NCBI GenBank assembly: GCA_020632715.1
Contig: JACKFA010000001.1
Span: forward strand, 558,001-622,000
DNA from: Deltaproteobacteria bacterium
GTDB taxonomy: Bacteria > Myxococcota_A > UBA9042 > PHBI01
DNA length: 64,000 bases
Direction of reading: 5' to 3'
The notes under the pieces are model-generated. The model had not been told where the DNA came from. It did no database searches and was given only the letters and a program-made list of their open reading frames with translations. The position numbers were made by a program, and so were the translations under genes. Below, piece after piece: positions 18,801-27,400 of the stretch (within the stretch, counting starts at the first letter, position 1; every line of letters begins with the position of its first letter).

Positions 18801-19048
18801 ACGACCTCGGCGCGCAGCTGCAGCTCGACGGGCGGCGAGCCGCCGAGCTCGAGCGAGATGGGCAGCACGCTCCCGGTCGGGAGCGGATCGCTCGTCGCGA
18901 GGAAGAAGCCGTATTGGCTCAGATCCCGCGTCTCGCCCAGCACGGCGCTGCGGCCCGCGTGGGACACGACGAGCCGAACGGGCACCCGGTGGATGCGACG
19001 GGTCTCCGACCGCTCGGCGGCCTCGGTGATGGGAGATGTCTCCAACAT
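15875..19048 (-). CDS. PilZ-PilZ-alpha/beta hydrolase-methyltransferase fusion protein
   Basis: A 1057-residue protein with four domains. PilZ 1 (about 15-115) keeps both cyclic-di-GMP motifs: RRIHR (RxxxR, 17-21) and DLSQYG (DxSxxG, 42-47). PilZ 2 (about 230-330) has an Arg-rich lead-in and EMSDNG at 265-270. An alpha/beta hydrolase (about 385-670) shows PGFAGRKEQ for the oxyanion region, nucleophile elbow SLSFG with S515, likely acid D617 (HDAWMDP) and H649 (VDGGHLPR). A class I SAM methyltransferase (about 735-1055) has VLEIGAGTGNLS, with roughly 110 extra residues before SFDRVAMSLVLSYL and the RVLRPGGLFLVSSL strand. The ATG at 19048 is preferred because GGAGAG lies just upstream; an ATG at 19117 also exists. 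It is the first gene of the kinase/GGDEF-EAL operon. The substrate is unknown. Confidence 0.9.
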   Translation of the reverse strand: MLETSPITEAAERSETRRIHRVPVRLVVSHAGRSAVLGETRDLSQYGFFLATSDPLPTGSVLPISLELGGSPPVELQLRAEVVRRTDDGMGLAFIDPPKDVQKRLRHFVADMTSVEGTRRTVEQLHDPATSTIEPITDPARVAQILARTQRERVDITLIPAARTVRDRARLAEIGADRLVLRVPERSQLEVGEDVFALVTLDFVSYSFQARVLAADGERLELSAVTSLVYSERRGRTRERVRPGTVVRWPLPWDASRHQEFPVVEMSDNGLSFRADEATCQLMPGMALDGARVGSRGEFEPLRSAEVRHITRVIDEDGAVWLRVGLQHGTQRGATHVEEAEAVEKPGAKGPLGRLGDALGKVGTAVAYLFHKSKNKIAQKRGGEEALPFVKVKIKRPDGMRLVGILDRAFGDEGVARCPLVIVVPGFAGRKEQMSFLASTLVEGFRRNHQDIAVLRVDGTNNLGESDKDPGCEGEGRNTLHYTVGGVVKDTLACLAWARQNPYVDPTHVVIVSLSFGAVGAMHAMTLPEASAVGLWVSYMGAPEVRDAVKHVSGHFDIFENHRIGRAQGLITMAGCVVDGDNFWADMSALGIGQLDDSKREMAKIRADIHWFLGLHDAWMDPRRVREVMNARPENDQSQRDIIEVDGGHLPRSGEEAMRQFTAVTRRVWQHVHHSPLEPFRLSLAKLGATADLEWSQVRRNGLGDPRGWWRRYLLGEAGMGFDILEYTPEYDQLMETQADLLDVAGKDVLEIGAGTGNLSRRVAERGPRRQVVTDLVPEALERIRTKLPAGSRAELRRVDVEGTPLVAVHRLTAGDLPGGARALVERVPGVHRATFERVLETRHDGAVHAAILGRAVDPGAIARERALPDNAARLLGDLHALASAVPARRRGEEPELPELHTLSRETVLGAGRGGLPYADGSFDRVAMSLVLSYLDEPDDVLFEAYRVLRPGGLFLVSSLIRDADSSKLFLDMVERVEQMPEADLPGGQPREVLIESLRDFLAHASELMRLEEEGVFKFYDGDELVAALARRGFDSPRVVTSFGDPAQAVIVVCRRP

Positions 19049-19562
19049 GCTCTCCGCGCTCGTCAGTCGACGCGACCCCAAGGGCCGCTGGCTGGTTGTC
19101 GAGCGGCGCCCGCCCACGCGCGGGTCGTTCGCCGCGACCTCGAATCGGCCGGGCGAATCGTTGCGTCTGGTGACGGCCTGCGCACCGTCGCCAGACCTCG
19201 AATGGTCGGCGAGCAGGGGCGGTCGGTCAAGTTCACCACGGACGCCGCAGCTCCTTCATGAAGTCGTCGTTCTCGTGTTCACGGGAGGCGGGCGAATGAT
19301 GCGCCCGTCGTGCGACACAGCGGCGTGGGGCTCGAGTCACGGCTGCGTCGACACGCGCGTGGAGGATGCGCGCCGAGACCCGGACGGATCACGGAAAAAA
19401 CCCACCCGGCGCCGCGCCTCGAGCGGGGTACGGGCCGCAGGCCGCGGCCCCGTGGGCCTCTCCGGGCCGTCGCGTTTGTATCCGGCGGTCTGCTTTTGGC
19501 GGCGAGGTCGGGTGGGCGACTGTAACAATTCGTAACAGACGCGCGTCGCCCCCCGAGCCCCG
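19049..19562. other. Gene-free region upstream of the PilZ-fusion operon
   Basis: 514 bases without a credible gene. A 12-base-pair hairpin with one G-T wobble and an 8-base loop lies at 19165-19196. A possible -35 TTGACC (19230-19225, minus) has only a weak -10. On the minus strand a T6 run (19400-19395), preceded by GC-rich DNA and a GGGCCGC/GCGGCCC hairpin (19432-19450), could end transcription from the Cys-rich gene. An AT-rich patch, TGTAACAATTCGTAACA, lies near 19510-19540 with a direct repeat of GTAAC. Confidence 0.4.
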
Positions 19563-21947
19563 TCAGGTCCGCCGCCGGCGCCGCGCGACGACGCCGAGCC
19601 CGAGGAGCCCGAGCGCGAGCGCCGCGCCCGCCCCGCCGAGCGGCGCGTCGCCGCCGCCGCAGCCGCCGCCACCCTCGACCCGCGTGACCGTCCCGGTGCT
19701 GGTGTCGGTGCTCGAGATCGTGTCCTGACCGCTGCCACCGACGCACTGACCCGCCGCGTCGCAGCTCTGGTCGGCCCCGCAGCCGCCGCAGACCCCGCCG
19801 CAGCCGTCGGGCCCGCAGACGCGCCCGGCGCAGTTGGGGGTGCAGCCGCCGACGCACTGCGTCCCGTCGCAGGTCGCCCCGCCGAGGCACACCCCGCAGG
19901 AGCCGCCGCAGCCGTCGTCGCCGCAGGTCTTGCCCGTGCAGTCCGGCGTGCAGGGCAGGACCTTGCACTGCTGCACGGTGTTGCAGTACGAGCCCTGGGC
20001 GCACTCGCCGCAGGTCCCGCCGCAGCCGTCGGGCCCGCAGTCGACGCCGCGGCAGTTCGCCTCGCGGTCGCACGCGGGCTCGCAGGTCGCGTCGTTCTTG
20101 CAGATCTCGCCGCCGTCGCAGAAGCCGCACTGCCCGCCGCAGCCGTCGCTCCCGCACTCCTTGCCGTTGCAGTTCGGGACGCAGCCGGAGCCGCCGACGC
20201 ACTTCCCGGCGAAGGTGCAGCTCTGGCCGACCCCGCACTCGCCGCAGGTGCCGCTGCAGCCGTCCCAGCCGCACTCGCGCGCGTCGGCGCCGCAGTTCGG
20301 CGTGCAGCCGTTCGTGTTCACGCACTGGTAGTTGAAGTTGCAGCTCTGGCCCGTGCCGCAGGTGCCGCAGGTGCCCGCGCAGCCGTCGCTCCCGCAGGTC
20401 TTGCCGGCGCAGTCGGGCGTGCAGCCGCCGGCGCCGACGCAGACCCCGGTGAAGCTGCAGCTCTGACCGGTCGGGCAGCTCCCGCAGGTGCTGCCGCAGC
20501 CGTCGCTGCCGCAGGTCTTGCCCTCGCACTGCGGGACGCAGCTCCCGCCGAGGACGCACTGGCCGCTGAAGTTGCAGCTCTGCCCGGTGGCGCAGGTGCC
20601 GCAGGTGCCGCCGCAGCCGTCCGGACCGCAGCGCTTGCCGGCGCACTGCGGGACGCAGGAGGAGGGGTCGACGCAGTGGCCGCTGTAGTCGCAGGAGGTG
20701 CCGGCCGCGCAGCCGGGGGCGCAGGTGCCGCCGCAGCCGTCGGGGCCGCACTCCTTGCCGCTGCAGAGCGGCGTGCAGGTGCCGGTGGGGACGCAGACGC
20801 CGTCGTGGGCGCAGCTCTGGCCCTGCGGGCAGCCCGGCGCGCAGCTGCCGAAGCAGCCGTCGAAGCCGCAGACCTTGCCGGTGCAGTCGGGGGTGCAGGA
20901 CGAGGGGACCACGCACTGGCCGACGTAGTTGCAGCTCGACCCCTGCGCGCACTGGCCACAGACGCCGCCGCAGCCGTCGGGGCCGCACTGCTTGCCGATG
21001 CACGACGGCGTGCAGCCGCCCGAGCCCACGCAGAGCCCCTGGTAGCTACAGCTCGAGCCGCTCGGGCAGGAACCGCAGGTGCCGCCGCAGCCGTCGGGGC
21101 CGCACTGGACGCCGACGCAGTTCGGGCTACAGCCGCCGACGGTCGAGCACTGGCCGTTCGACCCGCAGCTCTGGCCCGAGGCGCAGCTGCCGCAGCTGCC
21201 GCCGCAGCCGTCGTCGCCGCAGACGCGCCCGGAGCAGGACGGGGTGCAGCCGGAGCGCGGCACGCACTGGTAGGTGTAGCTGCAGCTGTGGGTCGCGGGG
21301 CAGATCCCGCAGTAGCCGCCGCAGCCGTCGCTGCCGCAGGTCTTCCCGGCGCAGTTCGGGGTGCAGCCCCCCTTCGGGACGCAGTTGTAGGTGTAGTCGC
21401 AGCTCTCGGAGGCGCTGCAGATGCCGCAGAAGCCGCCGCAGCCGTCGCCGCCGCAGGTCTTGCCGAGGCAGTTGCCCTCGCACACGGAGCGCTGCACGCA
21501 CTGGAAGTTGTAGTTGCACGCCTGGTCGGCGCCGCACGTGCCGCAGGAGTTGCCGCAGCCGTCCTCGCCGCACTGCTTGCCGTTGCAGTTGCCGGCGCAG
21601 TTGTTCGGGTCGACGCACTGGCCGTAGACGTTGCAGATCTGGCCCGACGCGCAGGTGCCGCAGCTGCCGCCGCACTGGACGCCGAGGCACGGGTCCTGCG
21701 ACGTCGCGTCCACGCAGCCGTGGTACGGGATCAGGTTCAGGAAGGTCTCGACGCCGCAGGTCTTGCCGAACCAGTTGCAGTCGACGGTGACCGAGAGGCC
21801 GAAGGCGCAGTACGTGAGCGACGTCCCGTCGCACTTGCCGTTGATCGGGATCCCCGAGCAGTCGGCGGCGCGCGCGGCCTCGGGGGCGGCTGCGAGCGAG
21901 ACGAGGGACGCGGCGAGGACCAGGACGGCGAGGGCTGTGCGCTTCAT
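19563..21947 (-). CDS. Secreted Cys-rich tandem-repeat protein with MYXO-CTERM tail
   Basis: A 794-residue protein starting at MKRTALAVL, with a signal peptide ending AARAADC. Nearly all of the mature part is a tandem repeat of about 38-42 residues, consensus C-x3-C-x-GK-x-CG-x-DGCGG-x-CG-x-C-x2-G-x2-C-x5-QCV. I count 16 CGxDGC cores plus one degenerate first unit, giving well over 130 Cys. The end is a Thr/Ser linker, GGGGCGGG, a hydrophobic helix (GAALALGLLGLGVVA) and RRRRR, which fits a MYXO-CTERM sorting signal (C, membrane helix, Arg cluster). The protein should be exported and held at the outer surface, probably as a disulfide-rich rod. The ligand is unknown. The ATG is 7 bases after a TATACT box. 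Confidence 0.88.
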   Translation of the reverse strand: MKRTALAVLVLAASLVSLAAAPEAARAADCSGIPINGKCDGTSLTYCAFGLSVTVDCNWFGKTCGVETFLNLIPYHGCVDATSQDPCLGVQCGGSCGTCASGQICNVYGQCVDPNNCAGNCNGKQCGEDGCGNSCGTCGADQACNYNFQCVQRSVCEGNCLGKTCGGDGCGGFCGICSASESCDYTYNCVPKGGCTPNCAGKTCGSDGCGGYCGICPATHSCSYTYQCVPRSGCTPSCSGRVCGDDGCGGSCGSCASGQSCGSNGQCSTVGGCSPNCVGVQCGPDGCGGTCGSCPSGSSCSYQGLCVGSGGCTPSCIGKQCGPDGCGGVCGQCAQGSSCNYVGQCVVPSSCTPDCTGKVCGFDGCFGSCAPGCPQGQSCAHDGVCVPTGTCTPLCSGKECGPDGCGGTCAPGCAAGTSCDYSGHCVDPSSCVPQCAGKRCGPDGCGGTCGTCATGQSCNFSGQCVLGGSCVPQCEGKTCGSDGCGSTCGSCPTGQSCSFTGVCVGAGGCTPDCAGKTCGSDGCAGTCGTCGTGQSCNFNYQCVNTNGCTPNCGADARECGWDGCSGTCGECGVGQSCTFAGKCVGGSGCVPNCNGKECGSDGCGGQCGFCDGGEICKNDATCEPACDREANCRGVDCGPDGCGGTCGECAQGSYCNTVQQCKVLPCTPDCTGKTCGDDGCGGSCGVCLGGATCDGTQCVGGCTPNCAGRVCGPDGCGGVCGGCGADQSCDAAGQCVGGSGQDTISSTDTSTGTVTRVEGGGGCGGGDAPLGGAGAALALGLLGLGVVARRRRRT
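19740..21620 (-). repeat. 16-unit Cys-rich coding repeat array
   Basis: About 16 tandem copies of a roughly 120-base unit inside the MYXO-CTERM protein gene. Each codes for one CGxDGCGG core; the DNA shows gccgcagccgtc recurring on the plus strand at this spacing. The units differ in sequence, so the array is old or under selection rather than a recent duplication. Confidence 0.85.
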
Positions 21948-21954
21948 GCGCGGG

Positions 21955-21960
21955 AGTATA
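21955..21960 (-). promoter_or_regulatory. -10 box for a leaderless Cys-rich protein mRNA
   Basis: TATACT on the minus strand (21960-21955) ends 7 bases before the ATG at 21947. The -35 is poor (TGGCGT at 18-base spacing). The position supports this ATG over an in-frame alternative 45 bases upstream, which would lie beyond the -10. Confidence 0.45.
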
Positions 21961-22001
21961 AGCGGGGCCCGGGCTCGAACGCCAGACGCCACGCCATCCC
22001 G

Positions 22002-23177
22002 TCAGCCGCCCGCGCCGAGGCGCCCGTCCTCGAAGTAGACCTTCCAGTCCGACATCTTCTGGCCGCGCGCGAAGGTGCCGACGCTCCAGAGCTTCCCGGA
22101 CGGGTAGTAGTAGGTCCAGGTGCCGTCGCGCTCGCCGTCGACGTAGGGGCCCTCGCCGCGGGCGCCGTCGTCGCCGCGCTCGACCCACTTCCCGACGCGC
22201 GCGCCGCCCTGGTAGCGCCCCTCGGCGACGGGCTTCCCGTCGGCGCCGTAGAAGGTCCACGCGCCGTCGGCCACGTCGTCCGCGTACTCGCCGCGCGAGA
22301 CGAGGTGACCGCGGGCGTCCGTGCGCGTCCACTCGCCCTGCTTCTGCCCGTGGAGGTAGGGCCCCTCGAGCTTCACGCCGTCCGCCTGGAGCTCGACCCA
22401 GCGCCCCTCGCGGAGGTTCCCGACGAGGCGCCCGCTCGCCTCCTTGAGCCCGCCGCCGTAGAGGGTCCAGCGCCCGTCGCGCTCGTCGTCCTTGTAGCCG
22501 CCGGCGAGCGCGAGGCGCCCCTCCTCGTCGTACTCCTTCCAGGCGCCGTCGCGGCGGTCGGCGCGGAAGCTGCCCTCGGCGCGCTTCTTGCCCGACGGCC
22601 ACCAGTAGACCCAGGCGCCGACGCGCTTCCCGCGGGCGTAGCGCCCCTCGGAGCGCCCGCCCTCGGCGTCCGTCACGGTCCAGGCGCCCGAGCGGAGATC
22701 GCCGTCGTAGGCGCCCTCGGCGACGACCGCGCCGTCGAGCCCGGTGAAGCGCCACACGCCGGCCTTCTTGCCGGCCCTGAAGGCGCCCTCCACGCGCGTG
22801 CCGTCGTCGTCGAAGCCGCTGTAGGGGCCGTCGAGGCGCCCCTTCCTGTAGGTGCTCTCGGAGCGGACGGCGCCGTTGGGATCGTACTCGACCCAGCGCC
22901 CGTCGCGCTCGCCGTCGACGAAGGCGCCGGTGGCGCTGAGCTTGCCGGCCTCGTCCCAGATCCGGACGGGGCCGTGCGGGACCCACTGCCCATCGGCGCC
23001 CGGGTAGCCGCACCAGACCTGCCGCCCCGTCGGCGGCGGCGAGCCCATGGGCTCGGCGGGCGCCGGGCAGCCGGCCGCGCGGGCCGACGCGGGCCACGCG
23101 AGGCACAGCGCGAGGGCGATCCCGGCGGCGCGGAGCGAGCCCCGCGTCGCGCGCGCGACGTGGTGGTGCGGAGACAT
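22002..23177 (-). CDS. MORN-repeat secreted protein
   Basis: A 391-residue protein starting at MSPHHHVARAT, with a signal peptide (hydrophobic about 15-30, ending ARAAGC, possibly a lipobox). The rest is about 12-13 MORN-variant repeats of 20-24 residues of the form G-x-DG-x-W-x2-Y-x3-G-x3-E-G-x-Y-x2-G (for example ERDGRWVEYDPNGAVRSE, GVWRFTGLDG). Such repeats form elongated beta-hairpin surfaces and occur in membrane-associated proteins and in the YwqK antitoxin-like family. No catalytic domain is present. A longer ORF exists upstream, but the promoter at 23221-23249 would lie inside it. Function unknown. Confidence 0.75.
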   Translation of the reverse strand: MSPHHHVARATRGSLRAAGIALALCLAWPASARAAGCPAPAEPMGSPPPTGRQVWCGYPGADGQWVPHGPVRIWDEAGKLSATGAFVDGERDGRWVEYDPNGAVRSESTYRKGRLDGPYSGFDDDGTRVEGAFRAGKKAGVWRFTGLDGAVVAEGAYDGDLRSGAWTVTDAEGGRSEGRYARGKRVGAWVYWWPSGKKRAEGSFRADRRDGAWKEYDEEGRLALAGGYKDDERDGRWTLYGGGLKEASGRLVGNLREGRWVELQADGVKLEGPYLHGQKQGEWTRTDARGHLVSRGEYADDVADGAWTFYGADGKPVAEGRYQGGARVGKWVERGDDGARGEGPYVDGERDGTWTYYYPSGKLWSVGTFARGQKMSDWKVYFEDGRLGAGG

Positions 23178-23220
23178 CGTCGGGCCCGTCCTCCCCTCGG
23201 GTCGAAACGCCACGCCCGGG

Positions 23221-23249
23221 ACGGTAGCATGCCGTCCGACGAGCGCCAA
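23221..23249 (-). promoter_or_regulatory. Promoter of the MORN-repeat gene
   Basis: On the minus strand TTGGCG (23249-23244), a 17-base spacer and TACCGT (23226-23221), about 43 bases before the ATG at 23177. dinB diverges from the other side of this region. Confidence 0.45.
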
Positions 23250-23340
23250 AACCGGTGGCGTTCGAGCGCGTGGTGCTGATGTATAGTTCGGTCCGGCGGC
23301 GCGCCGACTTGAGCTTGACCTTCCTCGCGCCGGGGCGCGC

Positions 23341-24474
23341 GTGAAGATCCTGCACGTCGACATGGACGCCTTCTTCACCTCGGTGGAGCAGCGCGACCGG
23401 CCCGAGCTCCGCGGGAAGCCCGTGGTGGTGGGCGGGGATCCGCGCGGGCGCGGCGTCGTCGCGGCGGCGAGTTACGAAGCGCGGCGCTACGGGATCCACT
23501 CGGCCATGTCGTGCGCGGAGGCGTGGCGGCGCTGCCCGGCCGTGGTGTTCGTGGAGCCGCGGCGGCGGCGCTACGTCGAGGTGAGCCGCGTCGTGCGCGC
23601 GATCTTCCACGAGGTGACCGATCTCGTGGAGCCGCTCTCCATCGACGAGGCGTACCTCGACGTGACCGAGAACCTCGTGGGGCTGACGTGGGCGAGCGAC
23701 GTCGCGCGCCACGTGAAGGCGCGGATCAAGGAGGAGACGGGGCTCACGGCGTCCGCCGGCGTCGGCCCGAACAAGCTCGTCGCGAAGATCGCGAGCGACT
23801 GGCGGAAGCCCGACGGGCTCTTCGTGGTGCCGCCCGAGCGCGTGTTCGACTTCATCGGGGCGCTGCCCGTCGAGAAGCTCTGGGGCGTCGGGCCCGCGAC
23901 CGCGCGGCGGCTCCACGGGCTCGGCCTGAAGACCGCCAAGGATCTCCGCGAGCGGCCGCTGCCGGCGCTCCGCGACGTGCTCGGGCGCCAGGCCGACGCG
24001 CTCCACCTGCTCGCGTCGGGGATCGACGAGCGCAAGGTGACCCCGACGCGCGAGCCGAAGAGCCAGGGCAGCGAGTGGACCTTCGATCACGACGTGCGCG
24101 ACCTCGGGAAGCTCAGGGAGTCGCTCGAGGATCAGGTCGCGAGCGTGGTCGCCGCGCTCTCGCGCATCCGCCGGCGCGCGCGCACCGTCACCGTGAAGGT
24201 GCGCTACGACGACTTCACGACGATCACCCGCTCGCGGACGCTCGCGACGCCGACCGACGAGGAGCGGGTCGTCCGCGAGGTCGCGCTCGACCTGCTCACC
24301 GGCCAGACGGAGGCCGGCGAGCGGCCCGTGAGGCTCATCGGGGTCACGCTCTCGGGCTTCGAGCACGAGGACGCGCCGATGCAGCTCGAGCTCCCGTGGG
24401 AGGGCGCCGACCGCGCGGCGCGCGACGGCGTGGCGGCCGCGGGGCGCGGCCCGGACGATCCCGAGGCCGCCTGA
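23341..24474 (+). CDS. dinB: DNA polymerase IV (Y family)
   Basis: A 377-residue translesion polymerase. It starts with GTG (KILHVDMDAFFTSVEQRD). The metal-binding residues are seen in HVDMDAFF (D near residue 6-8) and SIDEAYLDV (near 103). GVGPNKLVAKIASDWRKP and the two-HhH stretch EKLWGVGPATARRLHGLGL are typical, followed by the little-finger domain. Near the C-terminus MQLELPWEG resembles a beta-clamp binding motif (QLxLF-like). It extends mismatched or damaged primer ends. I see no LexA-type box upstream, only a possible TATAGT at 23282-23287 that is rather far from the start. Confidence 0.96.
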   Translation: MKILHVDMDAFFTSVEQRDRPELRGKPVVVGGDPRGRGVVAAASYEARRYGIHSAMSCAEAWRRCPAVVFVEPRRRRYVEVSRVVRAIFHEVTDLVEPLSIDEAYLDVTENLVGLTWASDVARHVKARIKEETGLTASAGVGPNKLVAKIASDWRKPDGLFVVPPERVFDFIGALPVEKLWGVGPATARRLHGLGLKTAKDLRERPLPALRDVLGRQADALHLLASGIDERKVTPTREPKSQGSEWTFDHDVRDLGKLRESLEDQVASVVAALSRIRRRARTVTVKVRYDDFTTITRSRTLATPTDEERVVREVALDLLTGQTEAGERPVRLIGVTLSGFEHEDAPMQLELPWEGADRAARDGVAAAGRGPDDPEAA

Positions 24475-24491
24475 GCCGCCGCCGGCTCAGG
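24470..24491. terminator. Bidirectional hairpin shared by convergent stops
   Basis: A perfect 8-base-pair stem (CCTGAGCC at 24470-24477 with GGCTCAGG at 24484-24491, loop 6) contains both the dinB stop and the stop of the convergent minus-strand gene. There is no T-run. A role in ending both transcripts is inferred. Confidence 0.5.
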
Positions 24492-27400
24492 GCCGGGCGA
24501 GCACGGCGCCAGCGGCCAGATCCCGCACCGCCCCCTCGAGCTGCGCGCGGAACGCCGGGTAGTCGCCGGGGGCCACCCGCCCCGCCGGGAGGTCGATCAC
24601 GCGCTTCACCGTGAGCTCGCGGCCAGACACGGTCACCGCCTGCGAGAGCGTCACGCCCGCGATCGATACGCGCACCTCGGGCGGCGGGCGCTGCCACACC
24701 ATCCCGTCGGGGGCGACGAGCACGACGCGCGCGGTCTCGTGGTACGGGAAGAGGCGGAGCGGCGTCTCGCGCGCCGGCAGCGCGATGAGCTGCTCGAGGT
24801 CGGGCACGCCCGCGAGGTCCACGGCGAGGGCCGGCCGCGCGACGCGGTCGACCGCGAGGCGCCCACCGTCGCCGCTCGCGAAGCCGGGGATCGCGAGCTC
24901 GAGCGTGGCGGTGACCGGCCCGAGCGGCTCGCCCTGCCCGCGCGTCTCCTCCCCCTCGAGCTGCGCCGACGCCGACAGGCGCGCCGCGTACTGCTGCCAG
25001 ATGGCGCCGCGCTTCTTCTCCTCGCGGAGCCAGTCGCGCCCGTTCGCGAGCCCGATGGGGCCGTCCGCGCGCAGCGTGAGCGACCCCTTCGCGAGGCCGC
25101 TCGGGGCTACTTCGAGGCGGACGTCGAGGTCGAAGCCGTCGAGCCCGCTCGGCGGCGGCGAGGCCGCGGGGAGCGTGATGAGCTCGGCGCCGTCGCGCTC
25201 GACGCGGAGGCAGCGCGCGCCCGCGAGGTCGGCCGCGAGCCCGCCGAAGCCGGCGCCGTCGCGCTCGGGATCGAGCCAGCGCGGGCCGACGCGCACGAGC
25301 GGGTAGTAGAGGCGGTTCTCCTGCGGCGTCGGGTTCGCGGAGTCCGGGAGCGGCCCCTCGGGCTCGGGGCCGCAGAGGACGAGCTCCGCGTCGAGGCCGA
25401 GCGCCCCCGCGAGCGCCCGCAGCGCCACCGTGCGGGAGCCCTTCCGCTCGGACACGACCGTCTCCGCCGCGACGTTCGGGGCCTGCCCGCCGTCGAGCTC
25501 GCGGAGCACCCACGAGAGCGCGTTCCTCGCGCTCGCGGCGGCGTCGTCGCCCCGGAGCGTCTTCGCGAGGGCCTTCACGGCGGGGCCCGCCTCGATCGCG
25601 CGCTGCACCTGCTCCCGCTGCGACACCGCGAGCTCGGCCCAGCGCTCGGCGTCCGTGCGCGGGGTGTCGGCGCGCTGCACGAGCACATCCCAGAACGGGA
25701 GGTAGACGCGCGCCGAGGTCGCGACGGGCTCCCGCGCGACCGCCGGGAGCGGGCCCCCGTGGAAGGCGATGACGCGACCGCCGTCGTCGGCCGGTCCGCT
25801 CGTGACGGTGCCGGCCGGGGCGCCGTTGAAGGGGCGCACGTCGGCGTCGAGCCCCGGCGGCAGGTGGATGACCACGTCCATCGCGAGCGTCGGCGCGTCG
25901 AGCCCGGCGAAGAGGAAGCTCGTGAGGTAGCCACCGTCGCCGGCGTCGACCTCGCCGCGCTCGATCCAGGCCGTCTCGATGGCGTCGCCCGGCGCGAGCT
26001 CGGTGAACGAGAGGTCGCTCTTCCCGGCGGTGCGCTCGGGCCAGAGCACGCGCCCGTCGGGCTTCAGCGTGCGCACGACGAGGAGCTCGGCCCCGCCCGG
26101 CGCGCGGAAGTCGCCGTAGCGATCCGCGGCGAGCTTGCTCTGGATGACCCGCACGCGCTGCGTGAGCGCCACGTAGGAGCCGTCGCGGCGGACGTCGATG
26201 ACCTGGCGCGAGAGCAGGGTCGCCGCGGGGTAGCCGCTCGCGTCGACGTCACCGACGACCCCCTTCGCGGCGACGTAGGCGCGGAGCAGCTCCGCGGCCG
26301 GCGCGAGCGCCGCGAGCTCGGGCGACTGGGCGCCCGCGAGCCACCCGGCGAGGGTCTCGAGCGGCGCGAAGTCCGGGTGGAGGCCGAGCGCCGCCGCGAT
26401 CGCCTGCTTCGCGGCCGCCTTCTCGCCGCGCTGGAGCGCGATGCGCACGCGCTCGGCGAGGCCCCAGCCGTCCTGCGGGCGCGCGCGGAGGAAGGCCGTG
26501 GCGACGGCGTCGGCGCCGTCGAGATCGCCCGCGGCGCGGAGCGCCTGCGTGGTCGCGCGCACGAGCTCGTGGCGCTCCGGCTGCGCCTTCGCCGCGTCGG
26601 CGTAGAGCGCCGCGGCCTCGCGGTACCGACCGGCGTCCATGAGGAGCTCGGCGCGCTGGACGCGCAGCGCCCCCGGGAACATCGCGTCGGCGCGCTCCGC
26701 CACGGCGAGCGCGAGCGCGGCGCGGCCGAAGACCCGCAGCGCCCGCACGACGCGGCGCGCGACCTCCGGCCCAGCCGGGAGGAGCGGCATGAGCGTCTCC
26801 GCCGTGGCGAGGGCCTCGGCCTCCCAGCCGCGCGTCGCCTCGTGATCGAGGAGCGCCGTGAGCGCGTCGAGCGAGTGGGGCGCGGCCTCCACGGCGGCCT
26901 TCAGGTGCGCGAGCGCGCTGTCGTCGCGCTTGTCGCGCGCGTCGATCGCCGCGAGCGCGAGGCGCCCCTCGACGCTCCCGGGGAGCGCCGCCACGACGCG
27001 CTCCCAGGCGGCGCGCCCCGTGCGCTCGTCGCCCGAGAGGCGCGGATCGAGCGGGGCGAGGCGGCCCTCGGCCTGATCGAGCACGGGGCGGTCCCCGAGG
27101 GCGCCGCGGAGGCGCCGGATGGCCGCGCGCGCAGCGGCGAGATCGCGGCGCGGGCGCTCGAGGGCGAGCCCGAGGGCGACGAGCTCGCGAACGGCACCGG
27201 CGGCGTCGCCCGGGCCGCTCATCCCGATGGCGCGCGGATCGAGCGCGGTCGCGCGCCCGCCGCCCGCGGCACCATCCCCGCAGGGCCCGCCGCAGCGCGG
27301 GAGCACCTGCAGGCGGAAGTAGCCGCGCCCGTCGTCGGTCGCGAGCTTCACGGTCACGTCGAAGGGCCCCGCGGGCGGCGTCGCGACGACGACGTCCTCG

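Noticed and set aside
15866..19261. Plus-strand ORF of 1131 codons opposite the PilZ-fusion gene
   Set aside because: Antisense shadow with low-complexity RDALARD-like sequence; the minus-strand protein has clear domains and motifs.
23178..23340. LexA/SOS box in front of dinB
   Set aside because: I looked for a palindromic operator and saw none that fits; only a loose TATAGT is present.
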